Source: Kribbella caucasensis (GTDB lineage Bacteria > Actinomycetota > Actinomycetes > Propionibacteriales > Kribbellaceae). From it: a stretch of DNA of 64,000 nt. Under the pieces are notes generated by a model. The model was not told the DNA's origin. It did no database searches and saw only the letters and a list, made by a program, of their open reading frames with translations. Below, piece after piece: positions 36,678-45,410 of the stretch. The stretch spans positions 1-64,000 of the forward strand of contig NZ_SNWQ01000004.1 in NCBI RefSeq assembly GCF_004361855.1, in the 5' to 3' direction. Position numbers and translations under genes: made by a program. Every line of letters begins with the position of its first letter. Position 1 is the first letter of the stretch.

Positions 36678-37871
36678 TCAGCGCCCGTAGAGCCAGTCGA
36701 TCCTGCTGAAATCGTCGACCGATCGCTCCCGCAGCAACGCGTTCCGCTGCTCCCGCTCTTCGCCGTGGCAGTGCCAGAACTCCCCCCACGCGCGCGCCGT
36801 ACGCTGAACCTCCGCGGTCCGTCCGGCCCGCGCTGCGGCGTAGTTCGTGAGCACGTGATCCCAGTCCACTGCCGCTTGGCCGGTCGCACGGTCCTCCACC
36901 AGATCCGCCAGCGCAACCGCATCCTCAAGCGCCTGGCAGGCACCTTGGGCGAGGTACTGCAACATCGGATGCGCAGCGTCGCCGACCAGTGCGAGACGGC
37001 CGTCCACCCAGGTGCCGATCGGCTCGCGGTCGAACATAGGCCACCGCCGGTCGCGCCACAGGTGTCGCAGCGCAGCCTGGACCTGCGGTGCGGTGTCCGC
37101 GAAGGCGCCGTCCAGCTCCTCTGGCGTGCCCCACGTGTCGGCGCCGGCCAAGGCCGCTGCCGACTGAAAAACTGCGACCTGGTTGAACATCGTGCCGCCG
37201 CGCAAGGGGTACTGCACGAGATGGCAGCGCGGCCCGACGTACACAACCACGTCGGTGAGATCGAGGTCGTCGCGGTCGTCGAACTCCTCGAGTGGCCTGG
37301 CACCGCGATAGGCGACGTACGTCGAGTTCACCGGGCGATCGGCGCTGAGCCGCTGCCGTAGGCGTGAGTCGAGCCCGTCGGCGGCCAGCACAGCCGCTGT
37401 CCGTACGGGGTTGTCGACGGAGCGAACCGTGGCTTCGCCATCCGCGAGGTCGACCGCCTCCACATCGGCGCCGGTGACCAGCTCCACACCCAGCCGGACG
37501 CATTCGGCGAGCAGGATCCGATGCAGGTCGCTGCGATGGATCACCACGTACGGCGCCCCGTAGCGTCGGCCCACCTCGGCCAGGTCCAGGTGCGTCAGCT
37601 CGGCGCCATCCAGCGCATCCTTCATCACCAGCCGGCGAGGCAGGACGCCCTGGTCGATCACCTCGTCGAGGAGCCCCCAACGATCCAGGATCCGGGTCGC
37701 GTTCGGCGCCATCTGCAGGCCGGCGCCGACCTCGCCGAACGCCTGCGCTCGCTCCAGCACCCGGACGCGTACGCCCACGCGGGCCAGGCCGAGCGCGCTG
37801 CCCAGCCCGGCGATCCCACCACCCACCACGACCACCTCAGGGTCGCGGACCAAGGCACGTGCGGCTGCCAT
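36678..37871 (-). CDS. FAD-dependent aromatic hydroxylase (3-hydroxybenzoate 6-hydroxylase / salicylate hydroxylase type)
   Basis: 397 residues of group A flavoprotein monooxygenases: FAD motif VVVVGGGIAGLGSALGLARVGVRV at the N-terminus, GAGLQMAPNATR, and the FAD/NADH motif DGRLALVGDAAHPMLQYLAQGACQALEDAVAL near 280-310. The order and wording resemble enzymes that hydroxylate 3-hydroxybenzoate to gentisate, or salicylate. ATG 37871 with AGGAG upstream is preferred to GTG 37901. A perfect IclR-type palindrome lies 78 bp upstream. It would supply the substrate of the dioxygenase at 32491. Confidence 0.85.
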   Translation of the reverse strand: MAAARALVRDPEVVVVGGGIAGLGSALGLARVGVRVRVLERAQAFGEVGAGLQMAPNATRILDRWGLLDEVIDQGVLPRRLVMKDALDGAELTHLDLAEVGRRYGAPYVVIHRSDLHRILLAECVRLGVELVTGADVEAVDLADGEATVRSVDNPVRTAAVLAADGLDSRLRQRLSADRPVNSTYVAYRGARPLEEFDDRDDLDLTDVVVYVGPRCHLVQYPLRGGTMFNQVAVFQSAAALAGADTWGTPEELDGAFADTAPQVQAALRHLWRDRRWPMFDREPIGTWVDGRLALVGDAAHPMLQYLAQGACQALEDAVALADLVEDRATGQAAVDWDHVLTNYAAARAGRTAEVQRTARAWGEFWHCHGEEREQRNALLRERSVDDFSRIDWLYGR

Positions 37872-37947
37872 CTCCTTCTCCTTCGCTGTACGAGCTGTCA
37901 CGCCGGACGAGCCACGCTAACGAGAGCAATCTCCAATGTGCAATCTT

Positions 37948-37964
37948 GTTCTGCTCATCAGAAC
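37948..37964. promoter_or_regulatory. Perfect palindrome GTTCTG-N5-CAGAAC, putative IclR operator
   Basis: GTTCTG-CTCAT-CAGAAC is symmetrical over 17 bp and is the best copy of the cluster motif. It lies upstream of the aromatic hydroxylase gene (-) and about 110 bp before the second ABC transporter operon (+). Confidence 0.65.
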
Positions 37965-38009
37965 TCAGAGCGCTCACGCGCGTGGCTACCCGGCTCCGCT
38001 GCCGATCTA

Positions 38010-38044
38010 TTGACAGTCTCAAGCTTCGTATCTAGCGTGCAGAA
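38010..38044 (+). promoter_or_regulatory. Promoter of the second ABC transporter operon with overlapping operator
   Basis: TTGACA (38010-38015), a 17-bp spacer and TAGCGT (38033-38038) form a sigma70-type promoter. ATCTA-GCGTG-CAGAA (38030-38044) covers the -10 element and matches the WTCTG-N5-CAGAW motif in 8 of 10 arm positions. Binding there would repress transcription. The first start codon follows at 38073 after GAAGGAG. Confidence 0.6.
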
Positions 38045-38072
38045 TTACTTTCTGGACAGCCGAAGGAGCCTG

Positions 38073-39626
38073 GTGACTTCTACTCGAACGTCTCCCTCAC
38101 CGACGCAGCCTGTGTTGGCTGTCGCGGGAGTGTCCAAATGCTTCGGTGCCCACCGGGCCCTGGACTCGCTGACCTTCGACGTCAAGCCAGGCGAGGTACA
38201 TGCGCTCGTCGGCCACAACGGCTCCGGCAAGTCCACGTTCGTGAAGGTCCTGTCCGGATTCCACACGCCCGAGCCGGGCTACCGGGCGGCGGTCGCCGGC
38301 GTACCGATGACCCTCGGCAGTGCACGGGCGGCACACGACACCGGCCTGCGGTTCGTTCACCAGGAGCTCGGCCTGGTGGACAACCTCAGCGTGGCCGACA
38401 ACGTACTGCTCGGCTCGGCCTTCCCGACCCGCCGCCTAGGCCGGATCGACTGGACGCGGGCCCGGCGACAGGCGGCCGACCTCCTCGACCGACTCGGCTA
38501 CTCCCTGGACGTATGCCAACCGGTAGCCGGCCTCAGCCCCATCCATCGCACGGCCGTCGGGATCGCCAGAGCAATGCACGGCGATACCCCGCCACACGTC
38601 CTGGTGCTGGACGAACCCACCGCGGCCCTCCCCACCTCCGGGGTTGCCGGGCTGTTCGACGTCGTACGCCGGCTCCAGGCCGACGGGATCGGCGTCATCT
38701 ACATCTCGCACCACCTGGACGAGGTCTTCGAGATTGCCGACCGCGTGACAGTGCTCCGTGACGGACAGCACGTAGCGACAGTGCCGATCGACGAGCTCGA
38801 CACCGATCGACTGATTGAGCTCATCGTCGGTAAGACCGTCGACCTCGGGCGGACCGCGGCCAAGGTCGGCGTCGATCAGGCCCCTGTGCTCGAGGTGCGC
38901 GACCTGTACGCAGCGGGACTGGCCGGCGTCGACTTCGGGGTATCGGCCGGCGAAGTCGTCGGCATCGCGGGCATCGCCGGATCCGGGAGGGAAACGGTCG
39001 CCGGGGCCGTCTTCGGATCGCTGCCGCGCACCGGGACGGTGTCCGTCGACGGTGCCGAGATCCGGCCGGAGCGACCCGAGCGCGCGATCGAGGCCGGTCT
39101 GGGCTACATCGGCGCGGACCGGGCCGTCACCGGGCTCATCCCGTTCCTCTCGATCCGGGAGAACCTCACCCTGCCACGCCTCGACGCAGTCCTCCGCGGC
39201 TTCTTCCTCAGCCCGCAGCGCGAGGCGCGAGACGTCCGGCAGTGGCTGCAGCGTGTCGACATCCGGCCCGCCGACCCCGAGAAGCGCGCCGACCAACTCA
39301 GCGGCGGCAACCAGCAGAAGGTGCTGCTCGCGCGCTGGCTGCGTTCACTGCCGCGTGTCCTGCTGATCGACGAGCCGACCCAAGGGGTCGACGTCGGTGC
39401 GGTGGAGCGCATCTACCAGGTGATCCGCCAAGCCGCCGCGCGCGAGGTGTCGTTCGTGGTGTCCTCGTCGAACTCGGACGAGCTCGTTGCTCTCTGCAAC
39501 CGTGTGCTGGTTCTCAGCCGCGGATGCGTCGTCGGCGAGCTGTCCGGGACCGCGCTCACCCGTGAGGCAATCGATCGCGCCTGTCTCACCGGCGCCCTCA
39601 CCGACCCGATGGAGAACCTCCGATGA
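38073..39626 (+). CDS. Sugar-type ABC transporter ATP-binding protein (two domains)
   Basis: 517 residues with two nucleotide-binding domains as in RbsA. The first has Walker A GHNGSGKST, Walker B HVLVLDEPTAAL and a degenerate signature (LSPIHRTAVGIARA). The second has a degenerate Walker A (GIAGSGRET), intact signature LSGGNQQKVLLARWL and Walker B VLLIDEPTQGVD. GTG 38073 with GAAGGAG upstream is the start. The stop overlaps the permease start by ATGA. Confidence 0.92.
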   Translation: MTSTRTSPSPTQPVLAVAGVSKCFGAHRALDSLTFDVKPGEVHALVGHNGSGKSTFVKVLSGFHTPEPGYRAAVAGVPMTLGSARAAHDTGLRFVHQELGLVDNLSVADNVLLGSAFPTRRLGRIDWTRARRQAADLLDRLGYSLDVCQPVAGLSPIHRTAVGIARAMHGDTPPHVLVLDEPTAALPTSGVAGLFDVVRRLQADGIGVIYISHHLDEVFEIADRVTVLRDGQHVATVPIDELDTDRLIELIVGKTVDLGRTAAKVGVDQAPVLEVRDLYAAGLAGVDFGVSAGEVVGIAGIAGSGRETVAGAVFGSLPRTGTVSVDGAEIRPERPERAIEAGLGYIGADRAVTGLIPFLSIRENLTLPRLDAVLRGFFLSPQREARDVRQWLQRVDIRPADPEKRADQLSGGNQQKVLLARWLRSLPRVLLIDEPTQGVDVGAVERIYQVIRQAAAREVSFVVSSSNSDELVALCNRVLVLSRGCVVGELSGTALTREAIDRACLTGALTDPMENLR

Positions 39627-40636
39627 CCATATCCCGGATCAGCCCGACCGACCTTGCCGATGCTCGGCCACCCGAACCCGACGCCCGCTCCCGAAATTGG
39701 CGCCAGCTGTTCGCTCGGCGGTTCGGCGGCTTCTGGGTGCTGGCGGCGATGGTGGTTGTGTTCAGCATCGTCATCCCGGACATCTTCCTGACCCCGCTGA
39801 CGCTGCAGACGACCCTCGGAGACAGCGCTATCACCGGGCTGCTGGCTCTCGGCGTGATGCTGCCGCTCGTTGCGGGCATCTTCGACCTGTCCATCGCACA
39901 GGTGGCCGGATTCGCGATGGTGTTCGCCTCCTGGCTCCAGGAGCGTCACGCGATGGGGACCGTCGAGATCTTCGTGATCACCTTGTCGGCGTCGGCACTG
40001 TTCGGCGTGGTCTCGGCCCTGCTCGTAACCAAGCTCTCCGTGAACAGCCTGGTCGCCACCCTCGGAGTGAGCACAGTCGCTCTGGGCGTCACCGAGATCA
40101 TCGCCAACGGCAACGCGATCCAGCCGGACTTCGATCCCTCGTTCGTCGAGTTCGGCCGCGGCGTGATCGGCAACATCCCGCTGCCGTTCATCTATGTGCT
40201 GCTGATCGCGTCCGTGACGTACTACGTCCTCGAGTACACGACCCTAGGGCGGCGGTTGCAGGCAACGGGCTGTAACCCGGTGGCCGCACGACTCGCCGGC
40301 ATCAACACTCAACGCCTCCAGGTGCTCGTGCTGCTGATCTCGTCGATCATGGCGGCCTTCGCCGGGCTCGTCCTCGCCACCAAGGTCGGCGTCGCCACCG
40401 ACTCGACCGCCGGCGCGTTTCTGTTCCCGGCGGTGGCGGCACTGTTCCTCGGCGCCACCCAGATCAAGGACGGCCCCAACCCCTGGGGCACCGTCCTCGG
40501 CGTGATCATCCTCGCCGTCGGCATGAAGGGCCTGCAACTGATGGGCGTCAGTCCCGGCGTCGGGAACTTCTTCAGCGGGGCAGTCCTGCTGATCGCGGTC
40601 GCCATCTCCGGACGCGGCCTCGAGCGACTCCACTGA
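39623..40636 (+). CDS. Ribose-type ABC transporter permease
   Basis: 337 residues, BPD_transp_2 family, with about eight to ten membrane helices from residue 38 on. The family motif appears as GIFDLSIAQVAGF, and a second conserved stretch is FPAVAALFLGATQIKDG. The ATGA overlap couples it to the ATPase gene. The cytoplasmic N-terminus of about 35 residues is Pro/Arg-rich. Confidence 0.92.
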   Translation: MTISRISPTDLADARPPEPDARSRNWRQLFARRFGGFWVLAAMVVVFSIVIPDIFLTPLTLQTTLGDSAITGLLALGVMLPLVAGIFDLSIAQVAGFAMVFASWLQERHAMGTVEIFVITLSASALFGVVSALLVTKLSVNSLVATLGVSTVALGVTEIIANGNAIQPDFDPSFVEFGRGVIGNIPLPFIYVLLIASVTYYVLEYTTLGRRLQATGCNPVAARLAGINTQRLQVLVLLISSIMAAFAGLVLATKVGVATDSTAGAFLFPAVAALFLGATQIKDGPNPWGTVLGVIILAVGMKGLQLMGVSPGVGNFFSGAVLLIAVAISGRGLERLH

Positions 40637-40677
40637 TCCGCCCCGCACCCGTCTCGCATCGAACCGAAGGAGTAGTC

Positions 40678-41820
40678 ATGCCCAGAACATCCCGTTGCGC
40701 AGCAGGGCTGGTCGCTGTACTCGCTACGGCTCTGCTCGTCGCCTGCGGCGCCCCGGCCTCCGGCGACGCCGGCGGAGGCGCGACCGGACAGAACGCGGCT
40801 GCCGCCGCGGCGCTCGCGCCGTACCTGAAGAAGCCGAGCGTGCTACCCAACCTGAAGCCGCTCCCTCAGCGGCCTCCGACCGGGAAGACGGTCTACTACG
40901 TCAACACCGGTAGCGGCAGCGCCGCCGAGATCGCCCACGGCGTCGAGGCGGCTGCGAAGGCGCTCGGCTGGTCGTACAAGCAGCTGACCTACAACGTCGC
41001 GAACCCGGCCACCGGCAACTCGGCGTACCTCGCCGCCATGAACGCGGGCGCGGACGGCATCATCTCGACGGGTCTCCCGCAGGCCGCGATCCGAGACGCC
41101 CTGGACAAGGCGAAGGCAAAGGGCGTCAAGGTCGTCCTGATCAACCCGACCGAGTCCCCGGAGGGCACCGACATCGGGCACGTGGGCAACGTGCAGGTGC
41201 TCGCCACGGCGTACGGCAAGGTGAACGCACTCGCTATCGCCGCGGACTCCGAGAAATCCGGCAAGAAGGCCAAGGTCGCCGTGGTGTCGAGCTCCGGTAT
41301 CCCGATCCTCACCACGCTGACCGACGCGATGATCGACGGCCTCAAGGAGAACTGCCAGGGCTGCGAGGTCGACAACGTCGACGTCTCCGCCGCGGCCATC
41401 ACCAGCGGCCAGGCCTCGACGGAAGTCATCTCGTACATCCAGCGGCACCCCGGCACCAACTACGTCAACCTGGCCGTCGGCGCTTTCGAAGGCGGCATGC
41501 GGTCGGCCCTCGATGCCGCCGGGCTCAAGGACGTCAAGATCGCGGGTACGCAGCCGACGGTGGCACAGAACAAGGAGATCCAGTCCGGTGACTCGCTCTT
41601 CTGGCTGCAGGTCCCGTACGGATACGAGGCGTGGGAAGCAGTCGATGCGCTGGCTCGGTCCTTCACCGGCGGCGAACTGACCACCCACAACACCGAGGAG
41701 ATCCCGATCTGGGTGGTCGACAAGACGAACCTCGACTTCGACCCGAAGAAGCTCCCCGAGTTCCCCACCGACTACCAGTCGCAGTTCGCCAAGCTGTGGA
41801 AAGTCTCGCCGACGTCATGA
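40678..41820 (+). CDS. ABC transporter substrate-binding lipoprotein (ribose type)
   Basis: 380 residues with lipoprotein signal (ATALLVACGA, Cys near 23), an Ala/Gly-rich linker and a Peripla_BP_4 domain starting at TGKTVYYVNTGSGS. About 41 bp separate it from the permease gene, with GAAGGAG before the ATG. Despite the sugar-transporter family, its place in the IclR-marked cluster suggests uptake of the aromatic or glycosylated substrate. The ligand is unknown. Confidence 0.9.
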   Translation: MPRTSRCAAGLVAVLATALLVACGAPASGDAGGGATGQNAAAAAALAPYLKKPSVLPNLKPLPQRPPTGKTVYYVNTGSGSAAEIAHGVEAAAKALGWSYKQLTYNVANPATGNSAYLAAMNAGADGIISTGLPQAAIRDALDKAKAKGVKVVLINPTESPEGTDIGHVGNVQVLATAYGKVNALAIAADSEKSGKKAKVAVVSSSGIPILTTLTDAMIDGLKENCQGCEVDNVDVSAAAITSGQASTEVISYIQRHPGTNYVNLAVGAFEGGMRSALDAAGLKDVKIAGTQPTVAQNKEIQSGDSLFWLQVPYGYEAWEAVDALARSFTGGELTTHNTEEIPIWVVDKTNLDFDPKKLPEFPTDYQSQFAKLWKVSPTS

Positions 41821-41850
41821 TCGGAACCATCAACCTCCAGGGAGCAAGTT

Positions 41851-42993
41851 GTGCGTGATGCAGTCATCGTCGAAGCAGTCCGAACCCCTGTCGGCAAGAG
41901 GAACGGGGAACTGTCAGAAGTCCATCCCGCGGACCTGTCGGCGGTCGTGCTCGATGGTCTCGTTGCCCGCGCGGGTCTCGATCCCGCGATGGTTGACGAC
42001 GTCGTCTGGGGATGCGTATCGCAGGTCAGCGAGCAAACCTTCGACATCGCTCGCACCGCCGTACTGTCGGCCGGCTGGCCCGAGTCGGTCCCCGGCACCA
42101 CCGTCGACCGGCAGTGCGGCTCGTCCCAACAGGCCATCCACTTTGCGGCGGCAGGCCTGATCGCCGGCCAGTACGACGTTGTCGTGGCCGGCGGTGTCGA
42201 GTCGATGAGCCGCGTTCCCATGGGCTCGGCCAACCAGCCCGGCACCCCCTGGGGACCGCGCTACCGGGCGCGTTTCGGGCCCGAGGACCCCAATCAAGGC
42301 ATCGGCGCAGAGCAGATCGCTGCGCAGTGGGGGCTGAGCCGCACCGAGCTCGACCAGTTCGCCCTCGAGTCGCATGTCCGGGCCCAGCGCGCGGTCGATA
42401 CAGGCCTCTTCGCCTCCGAATACCTCCCCGTGACCACCGACGGCGGCACGCTGAAGGAGGACGAGGGCATCCGGCGCGACAGCTCCCTCGAGACGCTGGC
42501 GACCCTGCGGACCCCGTTCCTCGAGGACGGCGTCGTCACCGCCGGCAACGCGTCACAGATCTCCGACGGCGCCGCCGCGCTGCTGATGACCACCAGCGAG
42601 CGGGCCACGGAGCTCGGCCTCACACCGCTCGCACGCGTGCACACCGCGACCGTCATCGGCTCCGCCCCGATGCCCATGCTGACCGGGCCGATCCCCGCCA
42701 CCAAGAAGGTGCTGGCCAAGGCAGGACTGGCACTTGCCGACATCGGCGTATTCGAGGTCAACGAAGCCTTCGCAAGCGTCGTCCTGGCCTGGGCCGACGA
42801 ACTGGGCGCCGATCTCGCCAAGGTCAATCCCCGAGGTGGCGCGATCGCACTCGGCCACCCACTCGGCGGTTCCGGCGCCCGCCTGATGACCACGATGGTC
42901 CACCACATGCGCGACGAGGGCATCCGCTACGGCCTGCAAACCATGTGCGAGGGCGGCGGCCAGGCCAACGCGACCATCATCGAGCTCCTTTGA
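41851..42993 (+). CDS. Thiolase (acetyl-CoA acyltransferase)
   Basis: 380 residues with both catalytic cysteines (DRQCGSSQQA near 90 and TMCEGGGQAN near 370) and the His motifs NEAFASV and GHPLGGSG. GTG 41851 with GGGAGCAA upstream is the start. It cleaves 3-ketoacyl-CoA in degradation, or condenses acetyl-CoA units. It follows the transporter genes on the same strand and probably completes CoA-dependent breakdown. Confidence 0.92.
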   Translation: MRDAVIVEAVRTPVGKRNGELSEVHPADLSAVVLDGLVARAGLDPAMVDDVVWGCVSQVSEQTFDIARTAVLSAGWPESVPGTTVDRQCGSSQQAIHFAAAGLIAGQYDVVVAGGVESMSRVPMGSANQPGTPWGPRYRARFGPEDPNQGIGAEQIAAQWGLSRTELDQFALESHVRAQRAVDTGLFASEYLPVTTDGGTLKEDEGIRRDSSLETLATLRTPFLEDGVVTAGNASQISDGAAALLMTTSERATELGLTPLARVHTATVIGSAPMPMLTGPIPATKKVLAKAGLALADIGVFEVNEAFASVVLAWADELGADLAKVNPRGGAIALGHPLGGSGARLMTTMVHHMRDEGIRYGLQTMCEGGGQANATIIELL

Positions 42994-43004
42994 GAGGAGG
43001 AACC

Positions 43005-43671
43005 ATGGGAACCTGACGTTCGACTTCACCGGCCGGACGGTCATCGTGACCGGCGCCGGCCAGCGCATCGGACGCGAACTCGGCCGACGATTCTCCGCCG
43101 ACGGCGCCACCACCTACCTCATCGACCTCGACAGAGATCTCCTCGAGGAGGCGGCCGGCCATACCGCCGGCCACCCCCTCCTGTGCGATGTCAGCAGCAC
43201 TGCCGACGTCGAGCGCGTCGTCGAGACCGTCGTGAACGAGACCGGCCGCCTGGACGTCGTGTCAACAACGCGGGCATCCTGCGCGACCGAGTGGTCTGGA
43301 AGCTCACCGACGACGATTGGGACGCCGTCATGACAGTCCACGCCGGCGGCACCTTCCGCTTCATTCGTGCAGCGGTCCGTCAGTTCCGCGCCCAGTCCTA
43401 CGGCCGCATCATCAATGTGACCTCCTACAGCGGACTTCACGGCAACACCGGCCAGGCCAACTACGCCACCCGCCAAAGCCGGCATCGTGGGCCTCACCAA
43501 GACGACGGCCAAGGAACTCGCCGGCTTCGGCGTCACCGTCAACGCCATCTCCCCGAACGCCGAACCCCGGACGGTCGCCGCGATCCCCGAGGACTCGGCT
43601 TCCTTGCCTCCGAGGACGCCGGCTACGTCACCGGAGCGATCCTTCCGGTCGACGGCGGCCTGGCCATGTGA
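43005..43671 (+). pseudogene. FabG-like SDR, decayed by several frameshifts
   Basis: ATG 43005 (after GAGAGGAGG) leads to a stop after three codons. The SDR sequence resumes one frame over (TFDFTGRTVIVTGAGQRIG), shifts again near 43258 (LDVV then VNNAGILRDR) and again near 43471, where an extra C follows NYAT, before AKAGIVGLTKTTAKELAGFGVTVNAISPNAE. Near 43590 about 25 expected residues are missing before GFLASEDAGYVTGAILPVDGG. It was the last gene of the transporter-thiolase run. The damage is too heavy for sequencing error alone. Confidence 0.82.
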
Positions 43672-43764
43672 TCGGCGCCGGCCCGCCACGCCACCATCGA
43701 CGGCGAACCAGCGGTGCTGGCCTGGTCACCTCAGGCCGGCCGGCGGCCTCGACCAGCCGCGAGG

Positions 43765-43887
43765 TCAGAAGCGGCCGGGGGCGCGGCCCAGGACCGCGGT
43801 GGGGTCGCCGGGGTCGGCGCCGGTGACCGGGCCTACGTACAGTTCAAGCTGGGAGCGGAAGCGGTCGACCGCGGCTTGGTCGCTCAT
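43765..43887 (-). CDS. Small open frame, unknown
   Basis: 40 codons beginning MSDQAAVDRFRSQLELYVGP. The wording looks protein-like, but the frame overlaps disturbed sequence ahead of the broken MarR gene. It may be the start of a lost gene that diverged from that regulator. No clear ribosome site or family was recognised. Confidence 0.25.
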   Translation of the reverse strand: MSDQAAVDRFRSQLELYVGPVTGADPGDPTAVLGRAPGRF

Positions 43888-43899
43888 GAATCGGGGGAA

Positions 43900-44234
43900 G
43901 GCGAAATCCTCGCCCGACTCAGCGGCGCCCCACGGCGCGAGCTACGTATGACAGAGCTCGCCGAGTCCGTCTACAGCTCCCAAAGCGGCATCACCTACCA
44001 GATCACCCAGCTGGAAAAGCACGACCTGGTCCAACGCCGCCATGGCGACACCGGACCCCGCGCCGTGTACGCCGTCCTCACCGACGCCGGCTCGAAGACA
44101 CTGAAGCGAGCGGCCCGGGCCACCTAGCCGAAGTTCGCCACCTTCTCATCGACGTACTGAGCGCCGACGAACTCACAGCCCTCGCCAACGGCCTCGGCCG
44201 CGTCCGCGATCACATCCTCGACCGAAACGACTGA
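43900..44234 (+). pseudogene. MarR-family regulator, truncated and frameshifted
   Basis: GEILARLSGAPRRELRMTELAESVYSSQSGITYQITQLEKHDLV is the MarR winged helix, followed by the wing (AVYAVLTDAGSKTL). The frame stops at 44127. Restoring one base near 44120 gives HLAEVRHLLIDVLSADELTALANGLGRVRDHIL, the usual C-terminal dimer helix, ending at 44234. The N-terminal helix (about 40 residues) is not recognisable upstream. Regulators of this type often control neighbouring catabolic or efflux genes. Confidence 0.7.
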
Positions 44235-45206
44235 CGCACCCCCGCAGCCCTGCTCTGACCCGGAGGCGCGCAAGATGTAGGCGATCATGTCGTCGATTTC
44301 ATCCAGCCGCGGCGGGGCTGGGAGATAGCCGCTCCCCCCGGCTCAGCCGTTGAGCACCACGCGTGTGGTTAAGGTGCGTGTTCCTCCTCGGACACGCATG
44401 TTGGCCACATGTGCCGTGATCGGCGGAGACGACCACCGCAAAGCGCCAGCCGCATCAGCGAGAAGTACGAGCAGCTCACCACTCATCGGATGCTCCCTCT
44501 CCGCTGGCCGGACCGTGCTCACAGTCCTCGATGGATTGGCTTCGGAGCTTGACCCGTAGAGCAGTTGAAACGCCCTTCGTTTCCAACGAGAGTTGACCCT
44601 GTGACCGAAGCTGCGCACCTCTTTACGCACCTTTATCAACGAGCATCGTCGAACAAGGATGACAAGCATTGCGAGACTCGCACCGGCAAACGTGCAGGTC
44701 ACGGTGCAAATCGCCAACTGACGCCAAGTGTCGACCAACGTGGGCCGATAATCCGCGGGTTGTGGGTTCGAGTCCCACGGGCCCTACCAGCACAGGCTGT
44801 TTGAGTCCGGGTCATCCTTGAGGGGTTGGCTCGGGCTCTTGCTTTACGCAGCCGCCTACAACCACGGGGATCGTGCCGCTGTGTAGGCGATCGGAAGCGC
44901 TGTGGAATCAGCCGTCCGAAAAGCGGAGATTATTCGTCGGATCACGTTGAGACGGACTGTCACGGAAGGGTGGGCGCAGCGTTCGGTTATCGGCGCCGCG
45001 CGACGGACAGTGATGAGTTCAGCGGCGGTGGGCCGTCGTGGTTGTCACGCTGTGCCGACCGCCCGCTCCGGTTGTCGCGTTACGTAGTCATCCTGTGTCG
45101 TCGTTACCGATTTGAGACCTCGTGGCGGGTATGCGTATGCTCACCGGCGCCTGCCCTCGGTACTGGGGACCGGATGCAGGCAGCAACGAACACCCGCCGA
45201 CCCGAA
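44235..45206. other. Gene-poor stretch with tRNA fragment
   Basis: No open frame here has a recognisable protein signature on either strand. The only structured item is the tRNA 3'-end fragment at 44740-44789. The right part leads into the riboswitch and should hold the promoter of the glucanase gene, which I could not locate with confidence. Confidence 0.5.
44740..44789 (+). other. tRNA 3'-end fragment (possible attachment-site remnant)
   Basis: The 3' half of a tRNA is readable: a weak anticodon-type stem-loop (GTGGG, loop CCGATAA, TCCGC), five variable bases, a perfect T-arm (GTGGG-TTCGAGT-CCCAC), the acceptor strand GGGCCCT, then A and CCA. No D-arm or matching 5' acceptor strand lies upstream, so it is not a functional tRNA. 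Integrative elements often carry such 3' ends as att sites. Confidence 0.6.
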
Positions 45207-45392
45207 ACGCCGAGTTCCGCCCTCCGAGTCGGTGGCCCCTCCCACCTAGCACCCGAGGGCGGAAGTGGGGAACCCAAGGTTCCCGGACTCGCTGTCGCGC
45301 CTGCGCGCGCTTCGGCGCGGTCCTTGGGGCGAAGTCGCGCCAGCGACCGGGCAAACTTCCCGCCCGAGCCCGACAGCTAACCTCACAGGCGT
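45207..45392 (+). ncRNA. Cyclic di-AMP riboswitch (ydaO/yuaA class)
   Basis: The 3' part CGAGCCCGACAGCTAACC followed by TCACAGGCGT and then AGGAAGGA before the start codon is the hallmark of actinobacterial ydaO elements. The closing helix is present: ACGCC (45207-45211) pairs with GGCGT (45388-45392), and CGAG follows the 5' strand as in the consensus. The element lies directly upstream of the GH16 gene, whose ATG is at 45411. In this class, ligand binding generally turns expression off. Boundaries are approximate. Confidence 0.82.
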
Positions 45393-45410
45393 GCAGGAAG
45401 GACTGTCCCC

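Noticed and set aside
44740..44789. Functional tRNA gene
   Set aside because: There is no D-arm and no 5' acceptor strand, and loop position 33 is C where U is nearly invariant.
44343..44804. Open frames around the tRNA fragment
   Set aside because: No conserved motif, no ribosome site, and a reading such as LWVRVPRALP is the translated tRNA T-arm.
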